DNA from: Plantibacter sp. ME-Dv--P-122b
GTDB lineage: Bacteria > Actinomycetota > Actinomycetes > Actinomycetales > Microbacteriaceae
Length of the DNA: 64,000 bases
Direction of reading: 5' to 3'
Assembly: GCF_030209375.1 (NCBI RefSeq)
Contig: NZ_JARVSC010000001.1
Span: 658,874 to 722,873 of the forward strand
Shown here: in pieces, positions 1-8,265 of the stretch
Position numbering within the stretch: position 1 is the first letter of the stretch
How the letters are laid out: every line of letters starts with the position of its first letter
Program-made: the position numbers and the translations under genes
Notes under the pieces: model-generated
Told to the model about the DNA's origin: nothing
Database searches by the model: none
What the model saw: the letters and a program-made list of their open reading frames with translations, nothing else

Positions 1-205
1 GACCGCCCGACCGGACGACCCGCCACCACGGCACGGCGTGCCCGTACTGCGCCATCACGCGACCGACGCCGCGCGCGGACTTCGACCCGATGATCGACGC
101 GACCTGGCCGTAGCTCAGGGCGCACCCCTCGGGGATGTCGGCGACCACGGCCAGCACGGCCTCGGCGAACGCCTCAGCCGAGTCCGTCGGTGACGACCCG
201 TTCAC
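1..205 (-). CDS. Alkyltransferase-like (MGMT-family) DNA-binding protein, 3' end beyond window
   Basis: Read on the minus strand from a GTG at 205, 68 codons stay open to the window edge. The motifs PEGCALSYGQVA, GSKSARGVGRVM and VPWWRVV match the DNA-binding domain of O6-methylguanine methyltransferases. The catalytic PCHRV block is replaced by PWWRV, so the cysteine is absent. That is typical of short alkyltransferase-like proteins, which bind alkylated guanine and are thought to flag it for nucleotide excision repair. The GTG lies 4 bases after the GNAT stop, so the two genes are probably co-transcribed. The C-terminus is not visible. The family call is firm; the role in repair is family knowledge only. 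Confidence 0.75.
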   Translation of the reverse strand, partial: MNGSSPTDSAEAFAEAVLAVVADIPEGCALSYGQVASIIGSKSARGVGRVMAQYGHAVPWWRVVRSGG

Positions 206-209
206 GGCC

Positions 210-662
210 TCAGAGGCTGATGCTGCCGATGGTCTCGCCGTACTGGGTCTCGCCGACCGGGGAGAACCCGACGCGCAGGAAGAACGCCTCGGGACCGAGG
301 TCGCCGGGCTCGTAGATGACGTTGACGTGGTCGAAGCCGCGCTGCTTGGCCTCCTCGATGAGCGAGGCGACCGCGAACCGGCCGACGCCGCGGCCCTGGT
401 CGTCTGCGTCGACGTTGATGCGCCACAGGGCGGAGCGGAACTCCTCTTGCGTCGACTCGTGGTCGAAGTTGGCGGAGATGAAGCCGACGACCTCGTCGCC
501 GTCGAGGATGACGCGCTGCCAGGAGGTGGCAGGGTTCACGACCGCGGCGGCGACCGCGTAGGACACCGGGGCGATGAACTGCTCCTGCCCGGGTTTCATG
601 GTGAGCGCGTTGACCGCCACGATCGTCGATGCGGACAGTTCTTCCAGACGCAACTCAGCCAT
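210..662 (-). CDS. GNAT-family N-acetyltransferase
   Basis: A 150-residue single-domain GNAT protein, the usual length for the family. The acetyl-CoA pyrophosphate loop is seen as DDQGRGVGR around residues 87-95, preceded by the strand ALWRINVD and followed by a helix (FAVASLIEEAKQRG). Near the C-terminus, PEAFFLRVGFSPVG is the usual last helix-strand pair. The substrate cannot be told from sequence; similar small proteins acetylate amines, antibiotics or protein N-termini. It has no signal peptide and should be cytoplasmic. It is followed 4 bases later by the alkyltransferase-like gene and is transcribed away from icd. Confidence 0.85.
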   Translation of the reverse strand: MAELRLEELSASTIVAVNALTMKPGQEQFIAPVSYAVAAAVVNPATSWQRVILDGDEVVGFISANFDHESTQEEFRSALWRINVDADDQGRGVGRFAVASLIEEAKQRGFDHVNVIYEPGDLGPEAFFLRVGFSPVGETQYGETIGSISL

Positions 663-789
663 GAGCCCAGGCTAACCTGTCCGGCGGACCGCGGATAGTC
701 CGTCAGACAGCCGACACGCTGCTCGTGGGGACATCCACGGCCGACCCACAGGCGGGGAGCGGGGCGCCCGCGTGCCGCCGGATCCAACT

Positions 790-946
790 GTCTCGATGTC
801 AAGAGACCTGGCCGGTCTTGTAAGCTAGGTCGTGGCCGTGCCGTCCACCTTTCGGATGCGGTCTCCTCCATGCCATGCGGAGCACTCCACCGCGTGCGCA
901 CCTCCGTAGGCCGCTCGGCTCAGGGCGGCATCAGAAAGGACAACCA
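790..946 (+). promoter_or_regulatory. icd leader with probable extended -10 promoter
   Basis: Upstream of icd a TGTAAGCT string at 819-826 resembles an extended -10 element, with a weak GTCAAG/TGTCAA -35 candidate 17-18 bases upstream (about 797-803). A ribosome-binding sequence GAAAGGA (934-940) precedes the GTG start at 947. The rest of the 663-946 gap holds a stem-loop near 677-710 (CTGTC/GACAG outer arms) but no convincing gene. Confidence 0.4.
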
Positions 947-2161
947 GTGTCGAAGATCAAGGTCGAAGGCACCGTCGTCGAACTCGACGGCGATGAGATG
1001 ACTCGCATCATCTGGCAGTTCATCAAGGACTCGCTCATCCACCCCTACCTCGATGTGAACCTCGAGTACTACGACCTCGGCATCGAGAAGCGTGACGAGA
1101 CGGACGACCAGATCACGATCGACGCCGCGCACGCCATCCAGAAGCACGGCGTCGGCGTCAAGTGCGCCACCATCACCCCTGACGAGGCACGTGTCGAGGA
1201 GTTCGGTCTCAAGAAGATGTGGCGGAGCCCGAACGGCACCATCCGCAACATCCTCGGCGGCGTCATCTTCCGCGAGCCCATCATCATCTCGAACATCCCG
1301 CGTCTCGTGCCCGGATGGAACAAGCCGATCATCATCGGCCGCCACGCCTTCGGCGACCAGTACCGCGCGACCGACTTCCTGTTCAAGGGCGAGGGCAAGC
1401 TCACGGTCGAGTTCACGCCCGACGACGGCTCGGAGCCGCAGAAGTTCGAGGTCTTCCAGTCGCCCGGCGACGGCATCGCACAGGTGCAGTACAACCTCGA
1501 CGCGTCGATCCGCGACTTCGCGCGAGCGAGCCTCAACTACGGCTTGAACCGCAACTACCCGGTGTACCTCTCCACGAAGAACACCATCCTCAAGGCCTAC
1601 GACGGCCGGTTCAAGGACATCTTCCAGGAGATCTTCGACGCGGAGTTCAAGGAGCGGTTCGAGGCTGCCGGCATCACCTACGAGCACCGCCTCATCGACG
1701 ACATGGTCGCCTCGGCCATGAAGTGGGAGGGCGGCTACGTCTGGGCCTGCAAGAACTACGACGGCGACGTGCAGTCCGACACCGTGGCGCAGGGCTTCGG
1801 CTCGCTCGGCCTCATGACGAGCGTGCTGGCCACGCCCGACGGCAAGATCGTGGAGGCGGAGGCCGCACACGGCACCGTCACGCGTCACTACCGCCAGCAC
1901 CAGCAGGGCAAGCCCACGTCGACGAACCCGATCGCCTCGATCTTCGCGTGGACCCGTGGCCTGCAGCACCGAGGCGTGCTCGACGGCAACCAGGAGCTCA
2001 TCGAGTTCGCGGCGACCCTCGAGGACGTCGTCATCAAGACGGTCGAGTCCGGTGCCATGACGAAGGACCTCGCGCTCCTCGTCGGCCCCGACCAGGCCTA
2101 CCAGACGACCGAGGAGTTCCTCGAGACCATCTCGGCGAACCTCAAGGCGCGCCTGGCCTGA
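947..2161 (+). CDS. icd: NADP-dependent isocitrate dehydrogenase (homodimeric, eukaryote-like type)
   Basis: Oxidatively decarboxylates isocitrate to 2-oxoglutarate in the TCA cycle, making NADPH. The protein is 404 residues. The substrate motif RSPNGTIRN lies at about 93-101, and [12 protein letters not shown] at 131-142 places the catalytic arginine at position 132, as in mammalian IDH1. [12 protein letters not shown] near the C-terminal third is the cofactor-binding region. The start was set at GTG 947 because it follows GAAAGGA at a good distance and gives the family's MSKIKVEG-like N-terminus; an upstream ATG at 875 only adds a low-complexity extension. It is monocistronic and ends before a strong hairpin. 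Confidence 0.96.
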   Translation: MSKIKVEGTVVELDGDEMTRIIWQFIKDSLIHPYLDVNLEYYDLGIEKRDETDDQITIDAAHAIQKHGVGVKCATITPDEARVEEFGLKKMWRSPNGTIRNILGGVIFREPIIISNIPRLVPGWNKPIIIGRHAFGDQYRATDFLFKGEGKLTVEFTPDDGSEPQKFEVFQSPGDGIAQVQYNLDASIRDFARASLNYGLNRNYPVYLSTKNTILKAYDGRFKDIFQEIFDAEFKERFEAAGITYEHRLIDDMVASAMKWEGGYVWACKNYDGDVQSDTVAQGFGSLGLMTSVLATPDGKIVEAEAAHGTVTRHYRQHQQGKPTSTNPIASIFAWTRGLQHRGVLDGNQELIEFAATLEDVVIKTVESGAMTKDLALLVGPDQAYQTTEEFLETISANLKARLA

Positions 2162-2192
2162 TGACGTCGGCCTGACCGACACCAGCACCACA

Positions 2193-2232
2193 CGGACGGG
2201 GTCCGGGAGCACACGCTCCCGGGCCCCGTCCG
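2193..2232 (+). terminator. Strong hairpin after icd
   Basis: A GC-rich inverted repeat: arm CGGACGGGGTCCGGGAG, a six-base loop, then CTCCCGGGCCCCGTCCG, pairing over 17 bases with one G-U. It lies 31 bases after the icd stop. There is no U-tract, as is common in high-GC actinobacteria. Confidence 0.75.
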
Positions 2233-2271
2233 CCGTTCGGGTCTCGACGCCGGTCCGAGCCGTCGTGTTAG

Positions 2272-2292
2272 CGTCGAGGGACCACCTCGACG
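2272..2292 (+). promoter_or_regulatory. Palindrome before the sugar ABC operon
   Basis: Perfect 8-base arms CGTCGAGG and CCTCGACG separated by 5 bases, 18 bases before the ATG of the binding-protein gene. Its place between a possible promoter and the start codon suits a repressor operator (for example LacI type) or a leader hairpin. No regulator gene is adjacent. Confidence 0.45.
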
Positions 2293-2310
2293 ACGACGTG
2301 AGGACCATCG

Positions 2311-3648
2311 ATGTCACCGATGACGAGAAGACAGTTGCTCGCCTGGGCTGCAGCGGGTGGTGCGACCGCGCTCCTGGCGGGCTGTTCCACCCCGGGGACG
2401 GTGTCACCGAACACCGGTCCGACGATCGCCCCGGCCGCCGCCGGCGAACGGATCACGCTCACCTACTGGGCCTGGTTGAAGGACCTCCAGAAGGTCGCGG
2501 ACGTCTGGAACGCCGACCACCCGAACGTGCAGGTCGAGGCGGTCTGGATCCCCGGAGGCAACGACGGTGGGTATCAGAAGCTCTACTCGGCGCTCGCCGC
2601 GGGTGGTGGTCCGGACCTCGCGCAGGTCGAGATGCGGACGCTCCCCGAGTTCCTGCTCGTGAACGGGTTGGTCGACCTCCGGCGCTACGGTGCGGACGAG
2701 GTCGCATCGCGATACAACGAGACCCTCTGGAACCAGGTCTCCTACGTCGACGGGGTCTACGGGATCCCGCAGGACTCCGGTCCGATGGCGCTCTACTACC
2801 GCCCGGACCTGCTCGACCGGGTGGGTGCGAAGCCACCGGCCACGTGGGACGACTGGTTCCAGGTGGCGGGGGCGGTCCGCGAGGCCGGCATGTACCTGGA
2901 TTGCTTCGCCCTCGACGACGCGTCGTGGTTCGCGGCGATGGCGACCCAGGCCGGCGCGTCCTGGTTCCGCGTCGACGGCGACCGGTGGATCGTGGACATG
3001 ACGGACGACGCGACTCTGGAGACGGCCCGGTTCTTCGACCGGGCCATCGACGAGGGCGTCATGACCACCTCCTACAGCCAGTTCTCGCCGGCCTGGTTCG
3101 CCGCTGCAGCGAAGGACTCGATCGCGTCGCTCGCCGGAGCCAGCTGGGGAGACGCCCTCCTCCAGGGTGTCTCGGGGGCCGAGGGCAAGTGGCGGGTCGC
3201 GCCGTTGCCGCGGTGGGGGAGCGAGGGGTACGGCTCGACCTTCCAGGGCGGGTCCACGGCCGCCGTCCTGGCGAACAGCGCCCACCCGAGGGAGGCGCTC
3301 GAATTCGCCGTGTGGATGACCACGAGCGACGCCGGCATCGACGCCATGATCGAACACTCCGGCATCGGGTGGTCGCCGAACGACGCCTACATCGGCGAGC
3401 GCCGGCAGCAGCCGAGCGAGTTCTTCGGTGGCCAGAACTACAACGAGGAGGTCTTTGTGCCGGCGGCCAAGGAACAGAACAACGAGTGGCAGTGGTGGCC
3501 GCTGACGCAGCAGACCTTCAACATCCTCGCCGACGGGTTCCGGGCCAAGGCCTCGGGCGGCACCCTCGTGGATGCCGTGGTGCAGGGGCAGCGCGACGTC
3601 ATCACCGCGTTCCGCAACAAGGGCCTGCGGATCGAGGCGGCATCGTGA
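2311..3648 (+). CDS. Sugar ABC transporter substrate-binding lipoprotein
   Basis: A 445-residue extracytoplasmic solute-binding protein of the carbohydrate (ABC family 1) class. The N-terminus MTRRQLLAWAAAGG carries a twin-arginine-like pair followed by the lipobox LLAGC near residue 25, suggesting an exported lipoprotein. The mature part has typical features: LTYWAW, NADHPNVQVE, YSALAAGGGPDL and VDGVYGIPQDSGPMALYYR. It heads an operon with two permeases, the next gene overlapping by 4 bases. The sugar cannot be named from sequence. There is no ATPase gene nearby, so the importer probably uses a shared MsiK-like ATPase encoded elsewhere. Confidence 0.9.
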   Translation: MSPMTRRQLLAWAAAGGATALLAGCSTPGTVSPNTGPTIAPAAAGERITLTYWAWLKDLQKVADVWNADHPNVQVEAVWIPGGNDGGYQKLYSALAAGGGPDLAQVEMRTLPEFLLVNGLVDLRRYGADEVASRYNETLWNQVSYVDGVYGIPQDSGPMALYYRPDLLDRVGAKPPATWDDWFQVAGAVREAGMYLDCFALDDASWFAAMATQAGASWFRVDGDRWIVDMTDDATLETARFFDRAIDEGVMTTSYSQFSPAWFAAAAKDSIASLAGASWGDALLQGVSGAEGKWRVAPLPRWGSEGYGSTFQGGSTAAVLANSAHPREALEFAVWMTTSDAGIDAMIEHSGIGWSPNDAYIGERRQQPSEFFGGQNYNEEVFVPAAKEQNNEWQWWPLTQQTFNILADGFRAKASGGTLVDAVVQGQRDVITAFRNKGLRIEAAS

Positions 3649-4598
3649 GCGCCGTCACGGAACGCCCGGCGCGTGGTGTGGCGGACGACCCGTCGCGGTC
3701 GGGAGCGCAGCGCCGGCGCCGGACGTCGGCCGTGGCCCCGTGGGTCCTCCTCGGACCCTTCCTGGCGCTGTTCGTCCTCACCTTCATCCTGCCGATCATC
3801 GTCGCGATCGGTAGCAGCTTCCTCCGGGTCTCACGGAGGGGCGTCTTCGGTGAGGAGGGCGTCACCACCGAGTTCGCGTGGTTCTCCAACTACGCCCAGG
3901 CGCTGGAGAACGGCAACTTCATCGCCTCGATCGGGCGGATGCTCCTCTTCGGGGTCGTGCAGGTCACGGTCATGATCGCGCTGTGCACCCTGCTGGCGCT
4001 CCTCCTCGAGTCCGCCTCCGCGAAGTGGCCCGGGTTCTTCCGGGCCGTGTACTTCCTGCCCTACGGCATCCCCGGCGTGATCGCGACGATCCTCTGGTCG
4101 TTCCTCTACGTCCCGGGACTCAGCCCGATCATCGACATCGCCGGGGCGATGGGGATCGAGCTCGACTTCCTCGGCGCAGGCACCGTGCTCTGGTCCATCG
4201 CCAACATCGTGACGTGGACCTACACCGGCTACAACATGATGATCGTCGTCGCCCAGTTGAAGGCCATCCCCGGCGAGGTCTACGAAGCTGCGAAGGTCGA
4301 CGGCGCCGGGCCGTTCCGCGTCGCAGTGAGCATCCAGCTCCCGCTCATCCGGCCGGCGCTCATCCTCACGACCGTGTTCTCCATCATCGGCACGCTCCAG
4401 CTCTTCGCCGAGCCCCAGGTGCTGCAGACCGTGTCGCCCGCGATCGACAACGAGTACACGCCGAACCTCAGCGCCTACACGACCGCGTTCGCCTACAACG
4501 ACTACAACGTCGCCGCAGCGCAGGCGGTGCTCATCGCCGTGGTCGCGTTCGCGCTGTCGTTCATCTTCCTGCGCCTGACGTCGAGGAGGGCATCATGA
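3645..4598 (+). CDS. Sugar ABC transporter permease (MalF-like)
   Basis: A 317-residue inner-membrane permease with about six hydrophobic segments. The EAA loop EAAKVDGAGPFRVAVSIQLP, which contacts the ATPase, is typical of the MalF/UgpA class. The start is GTG at 3645, overlapping the binding-protein stop as GTGA. An upstream in-frame opening exists but would overlap most of that gene. Residues 1-30 are a hydrophilic cytoplasmic tail before the first membrane span (WVLLGPFLALFVLTFILP). It is co-transcribed and translationally coupled with its neighbours. Confidence 0.92.
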   Translation: MSAVTERPARGVADDPSRSGAQRRRRTSAVAPWVLLGPFLALFVLTFILPIIVAIGSSFLRVSRRGVFGEEGVTTEFAWFSNYAQALENGNFIASIGRMLLFGVVQVTVMIALCTLLALLLESASAKWPGFFRAVYFLPYGIPGVIATILWSFLYVPGLSPIIDIAGAMGIELDFLGAGTVLWSIANIVTWTYTGYNMMIVVAQLKAIPGEVYEAAKVDGAGPFRVAVSIQLPLIRPALILTTVFSIIGTLQLFAEPQVLQTVSPAIDNEYTPNLSAYTTAFAYNDYNVAAAQAVLIAVVAFALSFIFLRLTSRRAS

Positions 4599-5512
4599 GC
4601 GAGACCCGGAGCATCACGACCGCGACCTTGTCGAAGCGAGCCCAGCGGCTGAGCGACCAGCAGGGACGCCCGGGTGGGTCCAGGGGGATGCGGGTGCTCG
4701 TGACGGGCATCCTCGTCGTCGTCGCGGTCTACTTCCTGGTGCCGGTGTACTGGGTGGTGATCGCTGCGACCAAGAGCACCGAGGACCTGTTCGGGAGCAA
4801 CGGCTTCCTCCTCGGCGCCGAGTTCTCGTTGTGGTCGAACCTGCACGAGGTGCTCACCTACGACGGCGGCATCTTCGTCCGCTGGTTCGGCAACTCGGTG
4901 CTCTACGCAGGCGTGGGAGCCCTCATCGCGACCTACCTCGCCGCCGCAGGTGGGTACGCGCTCGCGAAGTACCGGTTCCGCGGGCGCAACCTCGTCTTCG
5001 GCACCATCCTCGGCGGGGTCTTGGTCCCGGGGACGGCGACGGCGCTCCCGCTGTTCCTGCTCTTCAGCCAGATGGGACTCGCGAACACGTACTGGTCGGT
5101 GCTCCTGCCGTCGCTCGTCTCGCCGTTCGGGTTGTTCCTCTGCCGGATCTACGCCGACGCGACGATCGACGACTCGCTCATCGAGGCGGCACGGATCGAC
5201 GGCGCGAGCGAGCTGCGGATCTTCCACACCGTGGGGCTGAAAATCCTCACGCCCGCGCTCGTCACCGTCTTCCTCTTCCAACTCGTCGGGATCTGGAACA
5301 ACTACTTCCTGCCGCTCGTCATGCTGTCCGACAGCACCCTGTACCCGATCACCCTGGGCCTCAACAACTGGCGGAGCCAGGTCGACCGACTGCCGGAGTT
5401 CTACGAGCTGACGACCGGCGGTGCGTTGTTGTCGATCATCCCGTTGGCGATCGCGATGATCGTGCTGCAGCGCTTCTGGCGTGGTGGCCTCACCGAGGGA
5501 TCCGTGAAGTAA
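4595..5512 (+). CDS. Sugar ABC transporter permease (MalG-like)
   Basis: A 305-residue permease forming the heterodimer partner of the preceding MalF-like protein. The N-terminal span (LVTGILVVVAVYFLVPVYWV) and the EAA loop EAARIDGASELRIFHTVGL identify the MalG/UgpE class. The ATG at 4595 overlaps the previous stop by 4 bases (ATGA). It is the last gene of the three-gene operon, which ends at a perfect 16-bp hairpin. No ATPase follows. Confidence 0.92.
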   Translation: MSETRSITTATLSKRAQRLSDQQGRPGGSRGMRVLVTGILVVVAVYFLVPVYWVVIAATKSTEDLFGSNGFLLGAEFSLWSNLHEVLTYDGGIFVRWFGNSVLYAGVGALIATYLAAAGGYALAKYRFRGRNLVFGTILGGVLVPGTATALPLFLLFSQMGLANTYWSVLLPSLVSPFGLFLCRIYADATIDDSLIEAARIDGASELRIFHTVGLKILTPALVTVFLFQLVGIWNNYFLPLVMLSDSTLYPITLGLNNWRSQVDRLPEFYELTTGGALLSIIPLAIAMIVLQRFWRGGLTEGSVK

Positions 5513-5530
5513 CCGACGGCCCGGAGACGG

Positions 5531-5566
5531 CGACGGGCCCCGGATCAGCCGATCCGGGGCCCGTCG
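5531..5566. terminator. Bidirectional terminator between convergent genes
   Basis: A perfect inverted repeat: CGACGGGCCCCGGATC, loop AGCC, then GATCCGGGGCCCGTCG. It sits between the permease (plus) and the lipoprotein gene (minus), so it can serve both. Confidence 0.85.
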
Positions 5567-5580
5567 TCAGTCGTGTCGAG

Positions 5581-5994
5581 CTAGAGGCTGCAGGTGTTGC
5601 CGAGCGTGGTGAACTCGTCCTGGAGCTTCGTGAGCGAATCGGTGAGCCCGGTCTGGTCGACGTTCTGCGGGTCGTCGACGGCGGTCTTCGCGACGTCGAT
5701 GAAGTCGTTGAGGGCCTTCACCGAGTCGTTCGCCGCGGTCTTCACCTCGTCGTTCGTGACCTTGTCGGCCGCCGCCTTGAACGTTCCGGAGAAGTCGTCG
5801 AGCTGGCTGACGGCCGCCTCGGGGTCGGAGGAGAGCGAGCTCAGGCCCGACTGCAGCTGCGAAGCCGACTCCGTCACCTCGGACTGGATGAGCTTGCACG
5901 CATCCTCTTTGCTCTGGGCGCCGCCGGCACAGCCGGTGAGGAGCAGGCCCGAGATGGCGATCGCGCCGAGGAATGCTGCTGCGTTCTTCTTCAT
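5581..5994 (-). CDS. Small secreted lipoprotein of unknown function
   Basis: A 137-residue protein with a clear lipoprotein signal: MKKNAAAFLGAIAISG, then lipobox LLTGC at about residues 18-22. The mature part is polar and mostly helical, rich in D, S, K and A (ACKLIQSEV, SQLQSGLSSL, AANDSVKALNDF), with cysteines near both ends (DACK and NTCSL) that could form a disulfide. I do not recognise a domain. It may be a helical-bundle surface lipoprotein; no neighbour gives a functional hint. It is transcribed toward the sugar ABC operon and away from the ROK kinase. Confidence 0.85.
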   Translation of the reverse strand: MKKNAAAFLGAIAISGLLLTGCAGGAQSKEDACKLIQSEVTESASQLQSGLSSLSSDPEAAVSQLDDFSGTFKAAADKVTNDEVKTAANDSVKALNDFIDVAKTAVDDPQNVDQTGLTDSLTKLQDEFTTLGNTCSL

Positions 5995-6149
5995 GGTGGT
6001 GTGATTCCCCCGTGTTCGGTGCCCGGGACGGGCCCGCCCGCGCGCTGCGGGTCGGCCTCCAGGCTACCCGGTGGAGCCCGCCACCCGCAGGCGGGTGCCG
6101 CCCGATCCTGATGAGCCGTCGTCGTCGACGTGGACGCGGGCGCCGTTTA

Positions 6150-6170
6150 TTTGTAAGCTTGGCGAACAAA
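6150..6170. promoter_or_regulatory. Inverted-repeat site upstream of ROK kinase-nagB
   Basis: TTTGT at 6150-6154 and ACAAA at 6166-6170 form the outer arms of a 21-bp site, with additional G and C matches inside. It lies 84 bases before the kinase start. A site of the same length and outer arms is found before the GH20 hexosaminidase gene at 27347-27367, which makes chance less likely. Likely a repressor or activator operator for amino-sugar use. Confidence 0.5.
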
Positions 6171-6253
6171 CCGGTGGTGCGAGCGGGTCGCACCACGGAT
6201 CGAAGGAACCACAGTATGCAGACGCGCCACGACGCCCTCCGGAGACGAACCGC

Positions 6254-7165
6254 GTGAGGGTGGGACTCGACATCGGCGGCACGAAGACCGATGCCGTCGT
6301 CGTGACGGACGACGGCGCGCTCCTGCACCGGCTCAGGTTGGTCACCGGCCGCGGGCCCGACGCGGTCGTCGAAACCGCCGTCGATGCCGTCAGCCGCCTC
6401 GCCGACGCCGTCGCCCGTCCGATCGACGCCTTCACCTCGGTCGGGGTCGGCATCCCCGGTCTCATCGTCCCGGGAACCGGCCGGGTGACCCACGCCGTCA
6501 ACCTCGACGTCGAGGACCTCGAGCTCGGTGGGATCCTCGCGCGGCGCCTCGGGGTCCCCGTCGCCGTGGAGAACGATGTGAAGGCGGCCGCCCTCGGCGC
6601 CTGGCAGCTGCTCGACGGCTCCGGCACGATGGCCTACCTCAACCTCGGCACGGGCGTCGCCGCCGGCATCGTCACGGATGGCCGGCTCTGGCAGGGCTCG
6701 AGCGGGGTCGCAGGCGAGGTCGGGCATCTGTCGGTTGATCCGCTCGGCGACCGCTGCGGGTGCGGACAGCGCGGGTGCGTCGAGACCATGGCCGCCGGTG
6801 GTGCGGTCTCCGCCGCCTGGGGAGCCGATGTGGCACTGCCGGTGCTCGACCTCTTCGACCATGCCGACGCCGGAGACCCGCGGGCCATCGCGCTCCGCGC
6901 ACGCCTCGGTCACGGAGCGGCCGCGGCCGTCCGCATCCTGACCCTCACCGTCGACGCCGACGACATCGTCCTCGGGGGAGGACTCACCGCTCTCGGCGAG
7001 CGACTGCTCGCCGTCATCCGCGAGGCTCTGGCCGAATCCGCCGCCGGGTCTCCATTCGTCGCATCATTGCAGTTGGAACAGCGCGTGCGCCTCGTGCCGA
7101 CGGGATCCCCCGTCGCGGCGATCGGCGCAGCGCTCGTGGGAAGAGGAGAACCGTCGCATGGCTGA
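6254..7165 (+). CDS. ROK-family sugar kinase (probable N-acetylglucosamine/glucose kinase)
   Basis: A 303-residue ROK protein without an N-terminal helix-turn-helix, hence a kinase rather than a repressor. DIGGTK at 6-11 is the ATP phosphate-binding motif, VENDVKAAALG carries the catalytic region, and CGCGQRGCVE near residues 168-177 is the ROK zinc site. It likely phosphorylates an amino sugar or hexose in the cytoplasm. The start was set at GTG 6254, about 8 bases after a GGAGACG sequence, giving VRVGLDIGGTK; longer in-frame starts run through the operator. It overlaps nagB by 8 bases, suggesting that it supplies GlcNAc-6-phosphate, with the sugar specificity inferred from context. Confidence 0.88.
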   Translation: MRVGLDIGGTKTDAVVVTDDGALLHRLRLVTGRGPDAVVETAVDAVSRLADAVARPIDAFTSVGVGIPGLIVPGTGRVTHAVNLDVEDLELGGILARRLGVPVAVENDVKAAALGAWQLLDGSGTMAYLNLGTGVAAGIVTDGRLWQGSSGVAGEVGHLSVDPLGDRCGCGQRGCVETMAAGGAVSAAWGADVALPVLDLFDHADAGDPRAIALRARLGHGAAAAVRILTLTVDADDIVLGGGLTALGERLLAVIREALAESAAGSPFVASLQLEQRVRLVPTGSPVAAIGAALVGRGEPSHG

Positions 7166-7937
7166 AGTCGTGATCGTGGAGGACGCCGGTGCCGCAGGCG
7201 CCCTCGTCGCGGAGGCGATCGTCTCTCTGATCGAGGAGCGTCCGGACGCCGTCCTCGGACTGGCGACGGGTTCGACGCCGCTCCCCGTCTACGAGGCCCT
7301 CGCGACCCGGTCCCGCGGCCTCGACCTCTCGCAGGTACGCGGATTCGCACTCGACGAGTACGTCGGCCTGCCGGTTAGGCACCCCGAGTCGTACCGTTCC
7401 GTCATCACGCGTGAGGTCGTCGAACCACTCGGCCTCGTGCCAGAGCGCATCCAGGTGCCGAACGGTGCGGCCGAGACCATCCAGCACGCCGGCGCCGATT
7501 ACGAAGCGGCGATCCAGGCCGCCGGTGGCGTCGACCTGCAGATCCTCGGCATCGGGACCGACGGCCACATCGGGTTCAACGAACCGGGCTCCTCGTTCGC
7601 GTCGCTCACCCGCGTGAAGACCCTGACGGAGCAGACCCGCCGGGACAACGCACGGTTCTTCGACTCGATCGACGACGTCCCCATGCACTGCATCACCCAG
7701 GGGCTCGGCACCATCCTCCGCGCGAGACACCTCGTCCTCCTGGCCTTCGGTGCGGGGAAGGCCGCTGCGATCGCCGCCGCGCTCGAGGGACCGCTCTCCG
7801 CGAACCTCCCCGGTTCGGCCGTGCAGCTGCACCCGCGTGCCACGGTGGTCCTCGACGAAGCGGCGGCGTCCGAGCTGCAGCACGCCGACTACTACCGCTA
7901 CGCGTACGCCAACAAGCCCGCCTGGCAGGGCATCTGA
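7158..7937 (+). CDS. nagB: Glucosamine-6-phosphate deaminase
   Basis: Converts glucosamine-6-phosphate to fructose-6-phosphate and ammonia. At 259 residues it is close to the usual length of about 260. GLATGSTPLPVY is the phosphate-binding loop, FALDEYVGL holds the active-site aspartate region, and GIGTDGHIGFNEPGS at 131-145 contains the catalytic D135, H137 and E142. It overlaps the end of the ROK kinase gene by 8 bases, so the two proteins act in one amino-sugar pathway; the deacetylase nagA is elsewhere (about 19 kb). The gene ends 4 bases from convergent azlD. Confidence 0.95.
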   Translation: MAEVVIVEDAGAAGALVAEAIVSLIEERPDAVLGLATGSTPLPVYEALATRSRGLDLSQVRGFALDEYVGLPVRHPESYRSVITREVVEPLGLVPERIQVPNGAAETIQHAGADYEAAIQAAGGVDLQILGIGTDGHIGFNEPGSSFASLTRVKTLTEQTRRDNARFFDSIDDVPMHCITQGLGTILRARHLVLLAFGAGKAAAIAAALEGPLSANLPGSAVQLHPRATVVLDEAAASELQHADYYRYAYANKPAWQGI

Positions 7938-7941
7938 CGGC

Positions 7942-8265
7942 TCAGGCGACGCCCGCCAGGCGGAGGAGCGCCGTGGTGAGGGCTGCCGCGAGGACGATGA
8001 CGACGAACGGTGCGTTCCTCCAGGCGAGGACGCCGGCGACCAGGACGCCCGAAAGTCGCGCGAATCCCGCGAACTGCTGGTCCTGGGTCAGGGCCGTGGT
8101 CGTGAGCACCGCCATGAGCAGGACGATGGCGGCGTCCGCGAGCAGGGTCTCGACCCGTTCCGAGACCTCGGCGCGGGTCCGCAGGAGTGGCCCGGCCAGG
8201 CGGAACGTGTAGGTGCCCACCGCGAGGATCAGGATCCCGACCAGCACGAGCATCGACTGGTTCAT
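7942..8265 (-). CDS. azlD: AzlD-family branched-chain amino acid export subunit
   Basis: A 107-residue membrane protein with three to four hydrophobic segments; the N-terminal LVLVGILILAVGTYTFRLAGP and NAPFVVIVLAAALTTALLR are typical of AzlD. Works with AzlC in export of branched-chain amino acids or analogues. ATG 8265 overlaps the azlC stop as ATGA, so the pair is translationally coupled. A much longer in-frame opening upstream is only antisense to azlC. Confidence 0.88.
   Translation of the reverse strand: MNQSMLVLVGILILAVGTYTFRLAGPLLRTRAEVSERVETLLADAAIVLLMAVLTTTALTQDQQFAGFARLSGVLVAGVLAWRNAPFVVIVLAAALTTALLRLAGVA

Noticed and set aside
920..2407. 495-residue minus-strand open frame opposite icd
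   Set aside because: It is antisense to a highly conserved enzyme and has the Arg/Asp/Val-rich composition of a high-GC shadow frame.
2311..5512. Assignment of the sugar ABC importer to chitobiose because of the nearby kinase-nagB
   Set aside because: It is a separate operon with its own terminator and does not carry the 21-bp amino-sugar site, so the link is not supported.
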